Shown: positions 37,872 to 49,241 of the stretch, piece by piece
Position numbering within the stretch: position 1 is the stretch's first letter
Layout of the letters: each line of letters opens with the position of its first letter
From: Ignelater luminosus
Taxonomy: Eukaryota > Arthropoda > Insecta > Coleoptera > Elateridae
Reading direction: 5' to 3'
Assembly: GCA_011009095.1 (NCBI GenBank)
Contig: VTPC01090545.1
Span: 210,834 to 274,833 of the forward strand
Length of the DNA: 64,000 bases
Translations under genes and position numbers: made by a program
Notes under the pieces: generated by a model
Told to the model about the DNA's origin: nothing
Seen by the model: the letters and a program-made list of their open reading frames with translations, nothing else
Databases searched by the model: none

Positions 37872-40800
37872 TTATTGGTTTGTTGTAAACATAAAATAAT
37901 TTTTATTAAGAAATTCTGCCAAAACAACTGTTGGTCCAATGCACTCTGTCACATTTTTATTATTTTCTGTCCGTATAGTTTCTTTATAGCCTGGCATACA
38001 CTCACACACACCCTCTTTAGATCGATTTTCTTCCCACATATCTGTTTTACTTTGTCTCTTAAGTGCTAACCAAGCCCCTGCTGGACATGGTCCTTGACTA
38101 TACAATTTAAAACACCTTTTATTATGTAACACTACAGTTCTATCATTGATACACGTTGTACTTTGTTCACTTTCAATACAGTTGGGTTTTTTACACTGAC
38201 ATAAACCATTATAAGATATGCCATCAATAGATGGACGCGTTTCGAAATCAAATGTAATCACATGACCATTTCTGCAAGGTCCTCGTGTTCCAATTCGGTA
38301 ACAACTTTTATTTGCAGGATAATATAAATAACCCTTCTCGCAAGGTTGTTTGATGCAAGAAGTAGAATTGACTAGAATATAACCCTGTTCACAGGGCCCT
38401 TGCGTATAGGGCCTATAACAGTTGGAATCTTTTACATATCTTATATGACCTTTTTTACATTGACAAGTTGCCTTTTGTTCAGTTGGATCAAGCTGAAACT
38501 GTTCTCCAGAATTGCATGGCCCAATTGTACCTAAAAAATATCACTATTAGATTCTATTAGATAAGGGCAAGAAATTCTTACCTACCTATTTCATAACATA
38601 ATTGTGTACCATTATGATAATGAGGTAATAAATTGTGACATCCACAACTACGATCAGGTAAGAATAAATGGCCAGTTTCCCTGCAGGGGCCTCTGGTAAA
38701 ATGTTCAAAACAACCATTTCCTGTTGACCAGTATTTACGCATTTCATATCTGTGATTACATCTGCATACTGCAATTTTATTAATGCCCAAAGTAATGAGT
38801 TGCCCTTTGGAGCATGGGCCTCTTGTTAAATATAAATAACATTTTCCATCTTGAGGCCAGAATATTTCATTTCTGTTTGGACATTTCTCGATGTGTTTAC
38901 ATACACCCCAACGTCTCTTGCTGCTGCAAAATTAAAATACAAAACAATAAGTCACATTTATTGTACTACCATGTGTTCAATGAAGTCAATCAAGGCTGTA
39001 CTCATGACTATATTACGATATTAACAATGCAATTCATGAGAGTGATGATGATCACCACTTCATCAGTATTATTTAGGTTTTAAATCTCTGCAGTGTTGGT
39101 CTCAGAGGGTGTGCCTTCTAGTTTAACATTAATACAATTTGAATTGACCAATATACAGGGTGGCTGAAAAATCGTTCACCAGCCTACTACTATTTTATTT
39201 TTAAAGATATGAAAAAAATGCAAAGGAAAAAGTTGCTTGATGTAATAAGAGGCATAATATTATGCATTGAAAGAAAACTCAACGCCTACTGTTTCCGTGT
39301 ACATCAACTAACTTTAATTTTTTAAATGGAACCTTCTGTATATTTCTCAGAATTCTGAATACATCTGAAATTCTCTTTTCAACAATATAACATACCTAAC
39401 GATTTTCTTGAGATCTTGGCCTGTAAGATCCCTCGATTTATCAATTCTGGATTACTTCTTATGGGGTTTTTTAAAAGATCATGTGTATGTAACTCCATCA
39501 GCAAGTCTAAATGAGTTGAAAAGTAAAATTTCAGCTATAGCATTACAACGCGATAGACATAATTTAATTCTCAGAGCAGAAAAATGCTTTGGTTGTTTTC
39601 TTTAATTTCCGCCTGATCCTCAAGAAAATCGTTAAGTATGTCATATGGTTGAAAAGAGAATCTCAGTTGTATTCAGAATTTTGAGAAATATACAGGGTGT
39701 TCCATTTAGAAAATTAAAGTTAGTTGATGTTATGCAAAAACAGTAGGTGTTGAATTTTCTTTCAATGCATGATACTATGCCTCTTATTAACATACATCAA
39801 ACAACTTTCTCTTTGCATTTTTTTCATATCTTTAAAAATAAAATAGTTAGCTGGTGAACGATTTTTCAGCCACCCTGTATATAGGTTCATTCAAGATATA
39901 TCGAAAATAATTTTCTAGTCTCTTATGGTAGGGGATTTGAATATTTAAAATTAGCAATATCAATATACCAACACACTATTCAGTGACTAATCTACCTTTT
40001 TCTTGCATCAAAATCATAGATCACGCATTACATGTTGTGTGAAACATTTGGGTTTGGTTAGAATTATTATATAGGAGAAACGAAAGCATTTTTAGTAATT
40101 TCTGATATTTGCATGTTGTCATTTATGGCCCCACTTGCTAAGTTTATGATATGGCCAGTAAGATTTAGAAACTGCAGCTTTCCCATGTCACATATGAAGG
40201 TAATGCTCGACCACACCAAAATAGCATCATTTTATATCATACAAGAATAGAATCTTAAAAATAGGTATTTCTGTAATTAATGTGTAACATGCAAGAACAG
40301 AAGCAAAATGACTTACTAGAACTTATTGTCAGATTCTAAGTATTAGTAATTTTTAAAATCAACAAACTTGTAGATTTTTTTTTAGCACAATGCTATTCAG
40401 TTATTTCTAATTTCTCATGATAGGGAGTTCAAATCTTTAAAATTAGCAATATCAATATACAAACACACTATTCAATGACTATTCTGCCTTTTGCTTGCAT
40501 AAAAATTATAAATTTTTCACAATAACCTTTTTCAATGGGTATTTTGAATTACTAATGCAACATGCACTACCTATTGTTACAATAAAATAAATAGAAATAA
40601 TGATAAATAAAATAAATAATAAATAAAAGCATTTTATAAGAAGTAAACTGCTTATATTAGATAGTAAGTCTTTTTTTTGAGTGTCACCAATGAACAAATA
40701 AATTGTACTTTGAAAAGCTACGATGTTGCATGTTTTAAAAATTAAAGAGTACCTGTATATAAGTTCTTACATAAAACAAAGATACTTACTGTGAACTAGA

Positions 40801-43800
40801 TTCATATTGTGTGTCAGGTGCAAAATAATGTCCGTGCTCGCAAGGTCCAACAGTAAAGAGTTCATAACATTGACCGTCACGTGCAAATTGAGCCGTTCGT
40901 GGTGGACATCTACATTCGGCGGCTACACGTTTTTCTCCATTTGGTGATGTTATTGTAGTTGGACTAAGTTCCATTCCTTCGGGACAAGGATACCCTACCT
41001 AAAAAGAAACTAAACAAAATACAAGTTCATTTGCACTTTCCATTTTTGTTACTACGTGATCAGAAATTTAGCTCATATAGAAATTGATTTTTTAAAATTG
41101 TAGTTTTTTTATGAAAGTGAAAGATTCACTGGATATGATTTACAATTAATATTTCAATATTATTGTAAATATTTGAATAAATGAAAATTTTTGATCTCTA
41201 TGTAATGATGCAATTGGTAGATTAAAATTGAAAGTTTGGTGTTATCTTTTGTTGTAACGTCTTTTTAATCAAGATAAATAACATTAATGATGGGTGCAGT
41301 AAGGTGTGGTGTTAAAAAAGACACCATTTTATTTACAAGTCTATTGTTATATTATACATGCAAAAAGAGTTGTAAAAGTAATTGAAATTCAAAAGATTTT
41401 ATCTAATGTGTATGTCAGAGTATAAAATACCTTGAAGATAATGCATTTAAGTTCATTTTTACGCATTACAATTATCTTCATGGATAATAAACATTTCTAT
41501 ACAACCTTGAACTGCTATTTTAACTAAAGTTGTAAACTTTGAATTAAATAAGGACGTTTCAATTTGATGACAAAAGAAATGTAAAGTAGCATTTACTATT
41601 TATTCATTTAATTTAAATAATTTAAATTGCTTGCGTAAATTCAATAGGATGCTAGTCTATACAGTCTTCTTAGATTTTCTTTTTATTTTTTAAGCCAACA
41701 TCTGAATATAATTCTGTTAAAAATCTTATTCATTCTTACAAAGACCAGTAAAGACAAAACCTGTAAATTATTGCTAATTGGTATACTGGCTGAATCTGAA
41801 ATCTGGTTCACCTTCTCCCTTTTTTTATTATTACCCATTGATAGGACTTGTATTATGTAATGTCTTGAATTGCTCTTGCAGCCACCAGCATTCCTGTTTC
41901 ATGACATAACATTAACTTTCCTATTTTAAATGGGAAATCTTGTTTGATCCCATTTGACTTTTTTCTGTGGAGTCATACAAAAACAATGGCTTTGTTTAAA
42001 CTACAGATTTGTGATATAATTTACAAATACCCAGGATTAGTAACTTGGCAATTGTATGATGGACTAGTGAATGATTTATAAAAATTCTAGGCAAAGGGCC
42101 GATGGTATAGGTAAGAATAAAAGAATAGCACATTTTTTGAACAGAATAAAATGATCTTCTTAAAATCGAGTATGTTTATTGATTTCTTTGAAGTGTTCCA
42201 TAGGAAATATGAGGACTGAGAAGACCAAGAATCCATTACTATTTCTGAATTGGTTTTTTTAAACAAAAAACACCCTGTATCTTGTAAATGATGCACTTTA
42301 GGAAAAAAATGTTATAGGGCAAAGTAGACTTGATTTTTGTCGAGGGATGCGTACTCAAGCTATAACCATGTAGTTTTGGAACACTCTGTATTTTTCGAGT
42401 TATCTATGAAAATAAAACCACATCACTATTGTTTATCTATTTGATAGATAGTTTCCAGTTTTAACTTTGGCAATAATGGCGTGTAAACTAGAGTTAAGAA
42501 AGAACATTTACGCGTTAGTAGTCAAAATATCAAAAAACGAGATTGTTGGAATTTCTAGGAAAGAAGATCTATCCAGGACAGTAATTTATCAAACTATATA
42601 GACTGCAGATTTACTTACCTCATTGCGGCAAAAAGTTTGACATGCGGTATCGACTGAGAAATATAACTAACGTGATGCAAGAATCGTCGGTCTGCCGGCG
42701 CAGAGTGGTCACCACAAGATGCTTCGCAAAGTTGGCTTGTCAAAAAGACGTTTTAATTTAGAATGGGTTTAAGCTCTTTTTCGTTCGTCATAAACTGAAT
42801 TTTAAAACTGATTTGGAAAGTAGATCAAATTAAATTTCCCGTCAATGCTTTGCATCGATGACAAAAAAGTCAATCTTCCAAGAAAGTTTACGTTCACTGT
42901 ATATGATAAAGCAATTTTGAGGGTATAGTATCATCTGGGTAGAACCAAGATTTTCTTGAAATAATGACTTTTTGTCAAAAACTCGATATTAACAAGATTT
43001 TCCATTTGTCAAGAAATTTCTCACACACATTATACAGGGTAGCTGAAAAATCGTTCACCAGCCTACAACTATTTTATTCTTAAAGATATGAACAAAATGC
43101 AAAGGTGAAAGTTGTTTGATGTAATGAGAGGCCTAATATCATGCATTGAAAGAATACTCAACGACTAACATCAACTAACTTTAATTGTTTAAATGGAACA
43201 CCTTGTATATTTCTCGAAATTTTGAATACACTTGAAATTTTCTTTTCAATCATATAACATACCTAATAATTTTCTTGAGGACTTGGCCTGCAAGATCCCC
43301 CGATTTATCAATTCTGGATTACTTCTTTTGGGGCTTTTTAAAAGATCATGTTTATGTAACTCCATCGGCAAGTCTAAATGAGTTGAAAAATAGAAATACT
43401 GCAGCTATAGCATTAGTTACGCCAGAAATGTTACAACACGCTAGGCATGATTTAATTCTCAGGGCAGAAAAATTACTGATGGAGTTACATAAACATGGTC
43501 TTTTAAAAAGCCCCATAAGAAGTAATCCAGAATTGATCAATCTGGGGATCTTGCAGGCCAAGTCTTCAAGAAAATCGTTAGGTATGTTATATAGTTGAAA
43601 AGAGAATTTCAGGTGTATTCAGAATTTTGAGAAATATACAGGATGTTTCATTTAAACAATTAAAGTTAGTTGATGGTACGCAAAAACAGTAGGCGTTGAG
43701 TTTTCTTTCAATGTATGATATTATGCTTCTTATTACATCAAACAACTTTCACCTTTGAATTTTTTTCATATCTTTAAAAATAAAATAGTTATAGGCTAGT

Positions 43801-46800
43801 GTCGGGCATTTAGTGACTACTGAAGTTCAAATCGTCCCATCAAGTCGAGAAAAGGAAACTCGATTTTGGTTTACAGTTAATGACGTAAGCATGCGTGAAA
43901 TATTTTGATCCCGAGATTGGTCTGCCGAACAGTTTGGAGCGGGCAGACAATCACATTTACCATTGGGAACTTAAAATCAACAATTTGGCACATTTTCCGC
44001 TTTTGTAAACAGCGATGTTAGGATTGTTAGTTTGGATTTTGAAAGAGTCTATCAGCCATTATGTAACTTTGAGTGTTTAGTGAAGTGGTGGATTTTGAAT
44101 CAGGTTACTTAACTGAATAGATTACCATTGGAATTTTCTTTGCTGACGGTGACGTATAATTGTGGAAATGTTTATTTTTTGAGTTGGTCTGCCAGACGCT
44201 TCGTGACTGAAAATCGATGCTAGACATGTTACATACGAATTGTAATGGCGGAAACTATATTGTACAATTTAATTTATCTTTGTTGGCGATGATATAAGCA
44301 GGTGTGAAAAAAGCCATCTTTGCGCTTGTACAGCATCTTGTTGTGACCGCTATGAGGTAAGCAAATCTGCAGTGGGCTTTCCGTCTCATACCTATACTTT
44401 GCTTAAATTTACCTAAAACCGGTCTCCTATGAAAACTATCTCAACAAAGAGCCCAGAGGTTAGTTGAGAATGCTAGAAATACGATTGGTATGTCTACGCA
44501 AAGATTATCCCGTCGATTCAACGTTTCTGATGTGACTGTCTTTCGAATTTAGTAGAAATCTACTTCTGGATGAGTATCAATTTATCATCATGTTAATGAC
44601 GGTATTATGTTTTGGCCGGATCTTGGTTCGTGCCATTAGATTCGTACAACATTGGAATGGCTGGAAAGGCATAACATACCTTTTGTCCTAGAAATTTACC
44701 TAATGCTCAACGGGCACGAAGCTTTTTGAGTTGTTAAGCAAAATGATCTACGAGAATGAGTGGGAAGCCCAAAATGAGAATCAAATGGAAAAACGAATAT
44801 TCTAAAAACCAAAAGAACTTGGAGTAGAAACTGCTCAATGCCCAATAAGAGATGATAGGACGAAGCTTCGTAAATTAGAAGAACGATGACTTTTATTTAA
44901 TTCGTATTTTAAGATGTTCACTTCTGAGTTAAATAAAATTTAGACATGTCTTTTAATCCGTTACCAGATTTTGTCCGAGAACTTTTGTTACATACGGTAA
45001 GTAATAGATTTTATACAAATCCTAGGATTTATTGAGAATCCAGGTAAATTTCTCCGCGACGCGATGTTCTGAAAAGCAGTAACAAAACAAAAGAATCTGA
45101 TGTTTTATTCATCTCGCTCAGCAGCCTTCTCATATGGGAGTAGAACGTCTCGAATATATTTTTGTACACGCATCAAATGCCACAGGTTAGCTCAGTCTCT
45201 AACTATGAAACGCTAAACTACGCAAAACTACAGTCGAACTTCGATAATTGGAACTTGAAGGAACGAAAAAATATATCGAGTAATCAAAACGTTCACTAAT
45301 CAACCACCTTCATTACAGTAATAATCCATCTGTGAAACATCCTGGATTACATTTTTCGAAATAGCTATGTTTCGGATTCTCGGTTGCTTGATTTCCGAAC
45401 GTTTTAAGTTGAGCCCATCTACGAACTTTATGAATTCGTTGATGAAAACGAATGATTTTAAAAAGGTGAAACCGATCTATAGACAGATAGAAACTTTAAA
45501 CTTTCCGTCATTTAAATGCATATGTAAATGTATCTGCTTTGTTCTCGAAGATTGTCGTACCGAAGAAGAGCCACAATCTGACTGTAGGTATCGTATTGTA
45601 TTTAGTTACTATTTTCTTTGTTATAATTATAAAAAAAAAACGAAGTTCCACATTTATCGAGTCCGAGTCTCTCACATCTTCTATTGCATATTGACGTCCA
45701 TCAACGGAAATCTTTTAGATTCTGTTGTTTTGGCCCTGAAAATAATTTTAAGGTCGTTTGCAAATTTCAGTTTGGAATGTTATAAATAAGGAAGTCTGTC
45801 TGTTGCTTTTTTGTCACCGTGGATAGATTTTAAGTAAGATAAATAAAAATAGAAATGAACGTAGTAGGAAACTTACGAGTAATAAGGTTATACGCCAATC
45901 TATAGGTATTACATACATAGTAATGACCCTGATTAACACGTTAATGAAATAACATTTTTGCATATCTGATTCGCCTAAACGTTTCTGTTTTCATTATGTC
46001 GCGTTTCCTTCCTGATTTTATTTGTCTCCGAGTATCTTTTTCCGTATTTGTTATATAAGCGCGTATGATATTATTTCCATACAAGAATGAGAAAGTTGAA
46101 AATATTTTTTTGATTGCCTTTTTTTATTTTTGTTTTATTTTTGAACATATCATATATTGTCGTCTTTTGACTCATCATTGTTATTTATAAATATTTAATA
46201 TTTGTGCATGAATATTTCAATATTTCCTTAAAACTGTGAAAGTATAATTAATGTATTATTCAAATACTTTACAATAATTAATTTTGTATTTTGTAAACTG
46301 TATACACGTTATGTTATTACTTATTAGCGAGGTATTAGTTGTTGTTATTACATAATAATTTAAATTTATAATTACTTATGACCAGTTGATTAGCTTTAAC
46401 TTGAAATTATTTAACTTCAAACAATTGCACTGAAAGTACTTTCTCTTTAAATACCGTTTGTGGAGGAGTTGAATTCTTGTTAAATTCATCCAGATCGAGT
46501 GTCTTAATGCGAATATTTATACACTCACTGTCATTCAATGAACAACAAATTATTGACCTTGTCTATTAGGTCTAAAAATATTACTTTTGCTATTTATACA
46601 AGTCATGCCCAGAAGAAAATTAATGATTTCATGATTTCAAAGATTGTTAACTTAAAAAATGAAAAACAATCTAATTATATTTATTGTGCATGATCGACAT
46701 ACATAGTACATACATACACAGAAAGTACATACTTGAAAGATTTTATAACATCTCCCATCTGGTGGCCAGTACAATAATTGCCATCCTCGTGGTTGCGTTG

Positions 46801-46903
46801 CGCATGGATTGTATTTAGGATTTGCCCATGGAGGAGGTGCCACAGCTCCTTGTGAATTTGTTATTGCTATCGCAGATAAAAAATAAAACAGCAGTATCTG
46901 TAT
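37872..46903 (-). CDS. Secreted Cys-rich DUF4789-like repeat protein
   Basis: Exons 46903-46733, 40998-40790, 38923-38586 (acceptor could also be 38920) and 38530-37872 join in phase. The first of these starts at an acceptor (TTTGTTTCAG), so the ATG is in an upstream exon, probably 55600-55577. The product would be about 466 residues: a hydrophobic signal-peptide core (LLFYFLSAIAIT), then eight modules of the type D/N-G-x-C-[YF]-x(4,5)-G-P-C-x2-G (GRCYKIF, GQCYELFTVGPC, GKCYLYLTRGPC, NGCFEHFTRGPC, QLCYEIGTIGPC, SNCYRPYTQGPC, KSCYRIGTRGPC, KRCFKLYSQGPC). This matches arthropod secreted DUF4789 proteins, whose function is unknown to me. Many cysteines imply disulfide-bonded extracellular modules. 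No transmembrane anchor is seen after the signal. It converges tail to tail with Cep135. Confidence 0.85.
39156..39877. mobile_element. Mariner-derived element with CAGGGTGGC ends, copy 1
   Basis: The ends CAGGGTGGCTGAAAAATCGT and the inverse are flanked by TA (39154-39155, 39878-39879). Inner inverted text includes ATATTTCTCAGAATTCTGAA. The centre keeps a transposase C-terminal fragment (39408-39605, plus strand: SLDLSILDYFLWGFLKDHVY). It lies in the DUF4789-like gene intron between 40790 and 38923. Confidence 0.8.
39408..39605 (+). pseudogene. Mariner transposase C-terminal fragment
   Basis: RSWPVRSLDLSILDYFLWGF continuing LKDHVYVTPSASLNELKSKI matches the last catalytic aspartate block and following helix of mariner-like transposases. 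Only this region remains inside the element. Confidence 0.65.
41010..42260. other. Intron of DUF4789-like gene, nothing recognised
   Basis: AT-rich. No gene or paired repeat that I can support. Confidence 0.45.
42265..42400. mobile_element. Fragment of the 1938-3044 foldback family
   Basis: CACCCTGTATCTTG..., then GATTTTTGTCGAGG.ATGCG, follows the order of the right end of 1938-3044 (CACCCTGTATCTCGG... TTTTTGTCGAGGAATGC). One end only. Confidence 0.6.
42476..42775 (+). pseudogene. Transposase N-terminal remnant
   Basis: Broken frames MACKLELRKNIYALVVKISK with NEIVGISRKEDLSRTVIYQ, then ARIVGLPAQSGHHKMLRKVG with LSKRRFN, look like paired helix-turn-helix DNA-binding domains. They may be the 5' part of the transposase whose 3' part is at 44455-44890, split by the element at 43035-43796. 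Confidence 0.45.
43035..43796. mobile_element. CAGGGT.GC-ended element, copy 2 (3' truncated)
   Basis: The left end CAGGGTAGCTGAAAAATCGT and the interior match 39156-39877. The right side runs parallel up to AAAATAAAATAGTTA, then lacks the last 30 or so bases. The frame at 43275-43598 reads through a transposase fragment (SPDLSILDYFFWGFLKDHVY) and then into an inverted copy of the same DNA, so its C-terminal part is antisense. Confidence 0.75.
43797..44454. other. Unassigned segment, probably element-derived
   Basis: Slightly GC-richer than the surroundings, between two transposase remnants. No clear motif; possibly the degraded middle of the same transposon. Confidence 0.35.
44455..44890 (+). 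pseudogene. FWPDLA-type transposase remnant
   Basis: In broken frames: TIGMSTQRLSRRFNVSDVTV (helix-turn-helix), then IMFWPDLGSCH, TLEWLERHNIPFV and ..MIYENEWEAQNENQMEKRI, with a final KLRKLEER. These follow the order of mariner-like transposases with an FWPDLASCHY catalytic block. Internal stops and frameshifts are present. Confidence 0.6.
44891..46640. other. Intron of DUF4789-like gene
   Basis: No gene recognised. The open frame at 45367-45789 has no known motif and is likely chance. Confidence 0.4.
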
Positions 46904-46912
46904 CTGAAACAA

Positions 46913-48898
46913 AAATAAAATTGTTATGGAATGTTATTTGCAAAATCTTAATATATGGGGTCGGTTTTATTTATATTAATTTTTTAGAAACTCTCGAATT
47001 TCAAACAACCGAATTGGGACAATATCCAATTGTGCCCCCAACACCAAAATAGTAACATAATAATAAATGACTTTTTGGCCATAAATATAAAAATGAGTCA
47101 ATTCAACAAATATATTCATTTTGGAGATCAATGATGCGATGATCGCAAATAATTTTCAGAATACACGAGCAAATTTGGATATAAATTTTCAGCGAGGAAG
47201 GTTGTCTGAAACAATGAAGATGAAGATGAGAAGAAAAGGAGATGATTTTATGAAACTAATAAATAATAAAGATAGAAGTAGATAATGAATTTTAATGCTT
47301 TGCCGTTGACACGAATTTGCAGTGGTATTGCTCGGTAGTAATTCTTATGAGTTGCTGGCTTGCAATTTGTAAATCTTGATCAAAGTTTATTTCTTGTCGA
47401 AAGTGGTTGATTGTAATGAAGCATACAATGAACTGCCGATTTCTTCGATCTTCCTCATCCTTCTTGACCGCCATGGATCTGTTGTTTCTCTAACCGAAGT
47501 TATCTCACTTGCTTACCCCACCATGGTATTAATCAATGCAACTAAGAACAGGTTTTCTAGCACCGACCTTCAATTTCCAGCACAGTTCGTAGCCGTAAGT
47601 TTGCGTTCCTTCTATTCACCTCTTGAACAACAACCCCGTTCACATTTTTTTTGTACCTCCTATCAATGATCATTTTTCCTACGAATTTTCCGAAGAACTA
47701 AAGCTTGGCGGACTATCCGTTTGGGTTTCCATCATTCTGAACAATATCCAATTTTCATCTTTATTTAATTCTGGAGGGTGCGTTGGTAGGCCGCTTGTTC
47801 AAGCCTTGAATCATCGCCAGGGCGACAAATTTTTGACATATTTTTGAAAGAGTCAAAAGAAAATCTAATAATTTCATCTTGTGCACTACAATCAGGAAAA
47901 AGCAAACATCTTCACCGACGCGACATTTTAGACAAAGCCTGAAGTAATGGCTTGCTCTCTCAACTCAGCGGCGATATTCCAAGCGACAACCGATCCATCG
48001 TTTTCTTCACGACGTTGCCATGTGATTCGCCGGCTTCGTTAGAAGGAAAGGATCGCCTGCGGGAGAATGCTCACATCCTTCCACGGAAATGAACCACCTA
48101 ATGGGAACTGCGAATTCTTGTAGATGTGCATGTGAAATTCTTAAGACACCGATATCTAAACAGAGCAGTAGATCAGAATTCAACCTTTTGTCTTCAGAAG
48201 AATTCTTTAGAAAAAGTTACGTCGTGACCCTGATCTTCAAGGTGTTGTCTACAGATCCAAAATTATTCCAAAAATCCCTACCTATCCAATACACGACAAC
48301 AGAAGTATCGTTGATTACCAGACAGCAATTTCTAAGCTACAAAACACATCAGTCGAGAAAAACTGAAAAAGATAGCAATTCCACCAGAACCTATCACTGC
48401 AGGTTGTCAAAATCATTAACGAAGACCCCATCAATATGTCAGAATCATCTCCGAAGCGATTTCACACTGTTTTATCGCCGGTTCTTACCAATCGCGTTGC
48501 TTCCAACGCACAACATAACGATGCTTAAAAACACTCAAGTCACTTAGGCAACGGAAACGTCCAGGATTCTGTATTGTCAGCAACTCAACCGGTGAGACGT
48601 AAATTTTCCCACCTTGCATTTAAGTTTACTTTCATTAGTTTGGACAAAATATGGTAAAACACTTTATTATATTAAAAGAACTAAATTGGACTCAATCATT
48701 TAGTGAAGAATGTCCTGGTGTCAAACATTGAGGAGAAATTTGGAGGAAACAAGCTAAACAAACAGTACGTTTCAGAGCTCAGTATTTGTATGCTAAGATT
48801 GCAGAGCAAAAATTACTGTGGAACTTATCACATAATTAAACAAACAAAAATCGTACCGGAGGTCATCTATGTTCTTCGAACTCGGTAAATGGTAAGTG
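46913..48898. other. Putative intron 1, element-derived part
   Basis: Between about 47360 and 48600 the base composition is more balanced and several medium-length frames overlap on both strands, which suggests decayed mobile-element coding sequence. I could not match any frame to a family. Confidence 0.35.
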
Positions 48899-49241
48899 TT
48901 CGGTTTAGGCCCTCTAGTTTTGGGGGGGGGGTTCTATAGTCTTCCTGAAAGCCCACGTTGAGAGGAGTAAAAAGAGACCACTCCCACTCTGGGCGGTCAA
49001 GAAATAAAAAAGTTGTAAATTTTCAAAAACAATTTTTTTCAATGGAAAATCTCCATAAAAAAAATTTTTTTCTAGATAAAGTGTCCATCCTCTAGTTTTT
49101 CTGAACGCCCATGACGAGACGAGTAAATTTATAAGTTTTTTATTTCTTGGCCGTCGAAAGTGGGAGTGATCTCTTTTTATCCCTTTCAACGTGGGATTTC
49201 AGGAAAACTATAGAAAACCCCCAAAAACTTGAGGGCCTAAG
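48899..49241. mobile_element. Foldback element, about 340 bp
   Basis: The left arm starts GTTCGGTTTAGGCCCTCTAG and the right arm ends with its inverse (GAGGGCCTAAGCCGAACTT). Inside, GTGGGAGTG/CACTCCCAC and AAGAAATAAAAAA/TTTTTTATTTCTTG are also paired. It is a near-complete palindrome with a short centre and is non-coding. Confidence 0.75.

Noticed and set aside
45367..45789. 140-residue plus-strand ORF in the DUF4789-like gene intron
   Set aside because: No motif, no heptads, no splice context; could not serve as a missing Cep135 exon.
46652..46912. Start of the secreted protein at 46912
   Set aside because: The codon there is TTG within a TTTGTTTCAG splice acceptor, not an ATG; coding begins at 46903 after splicing.
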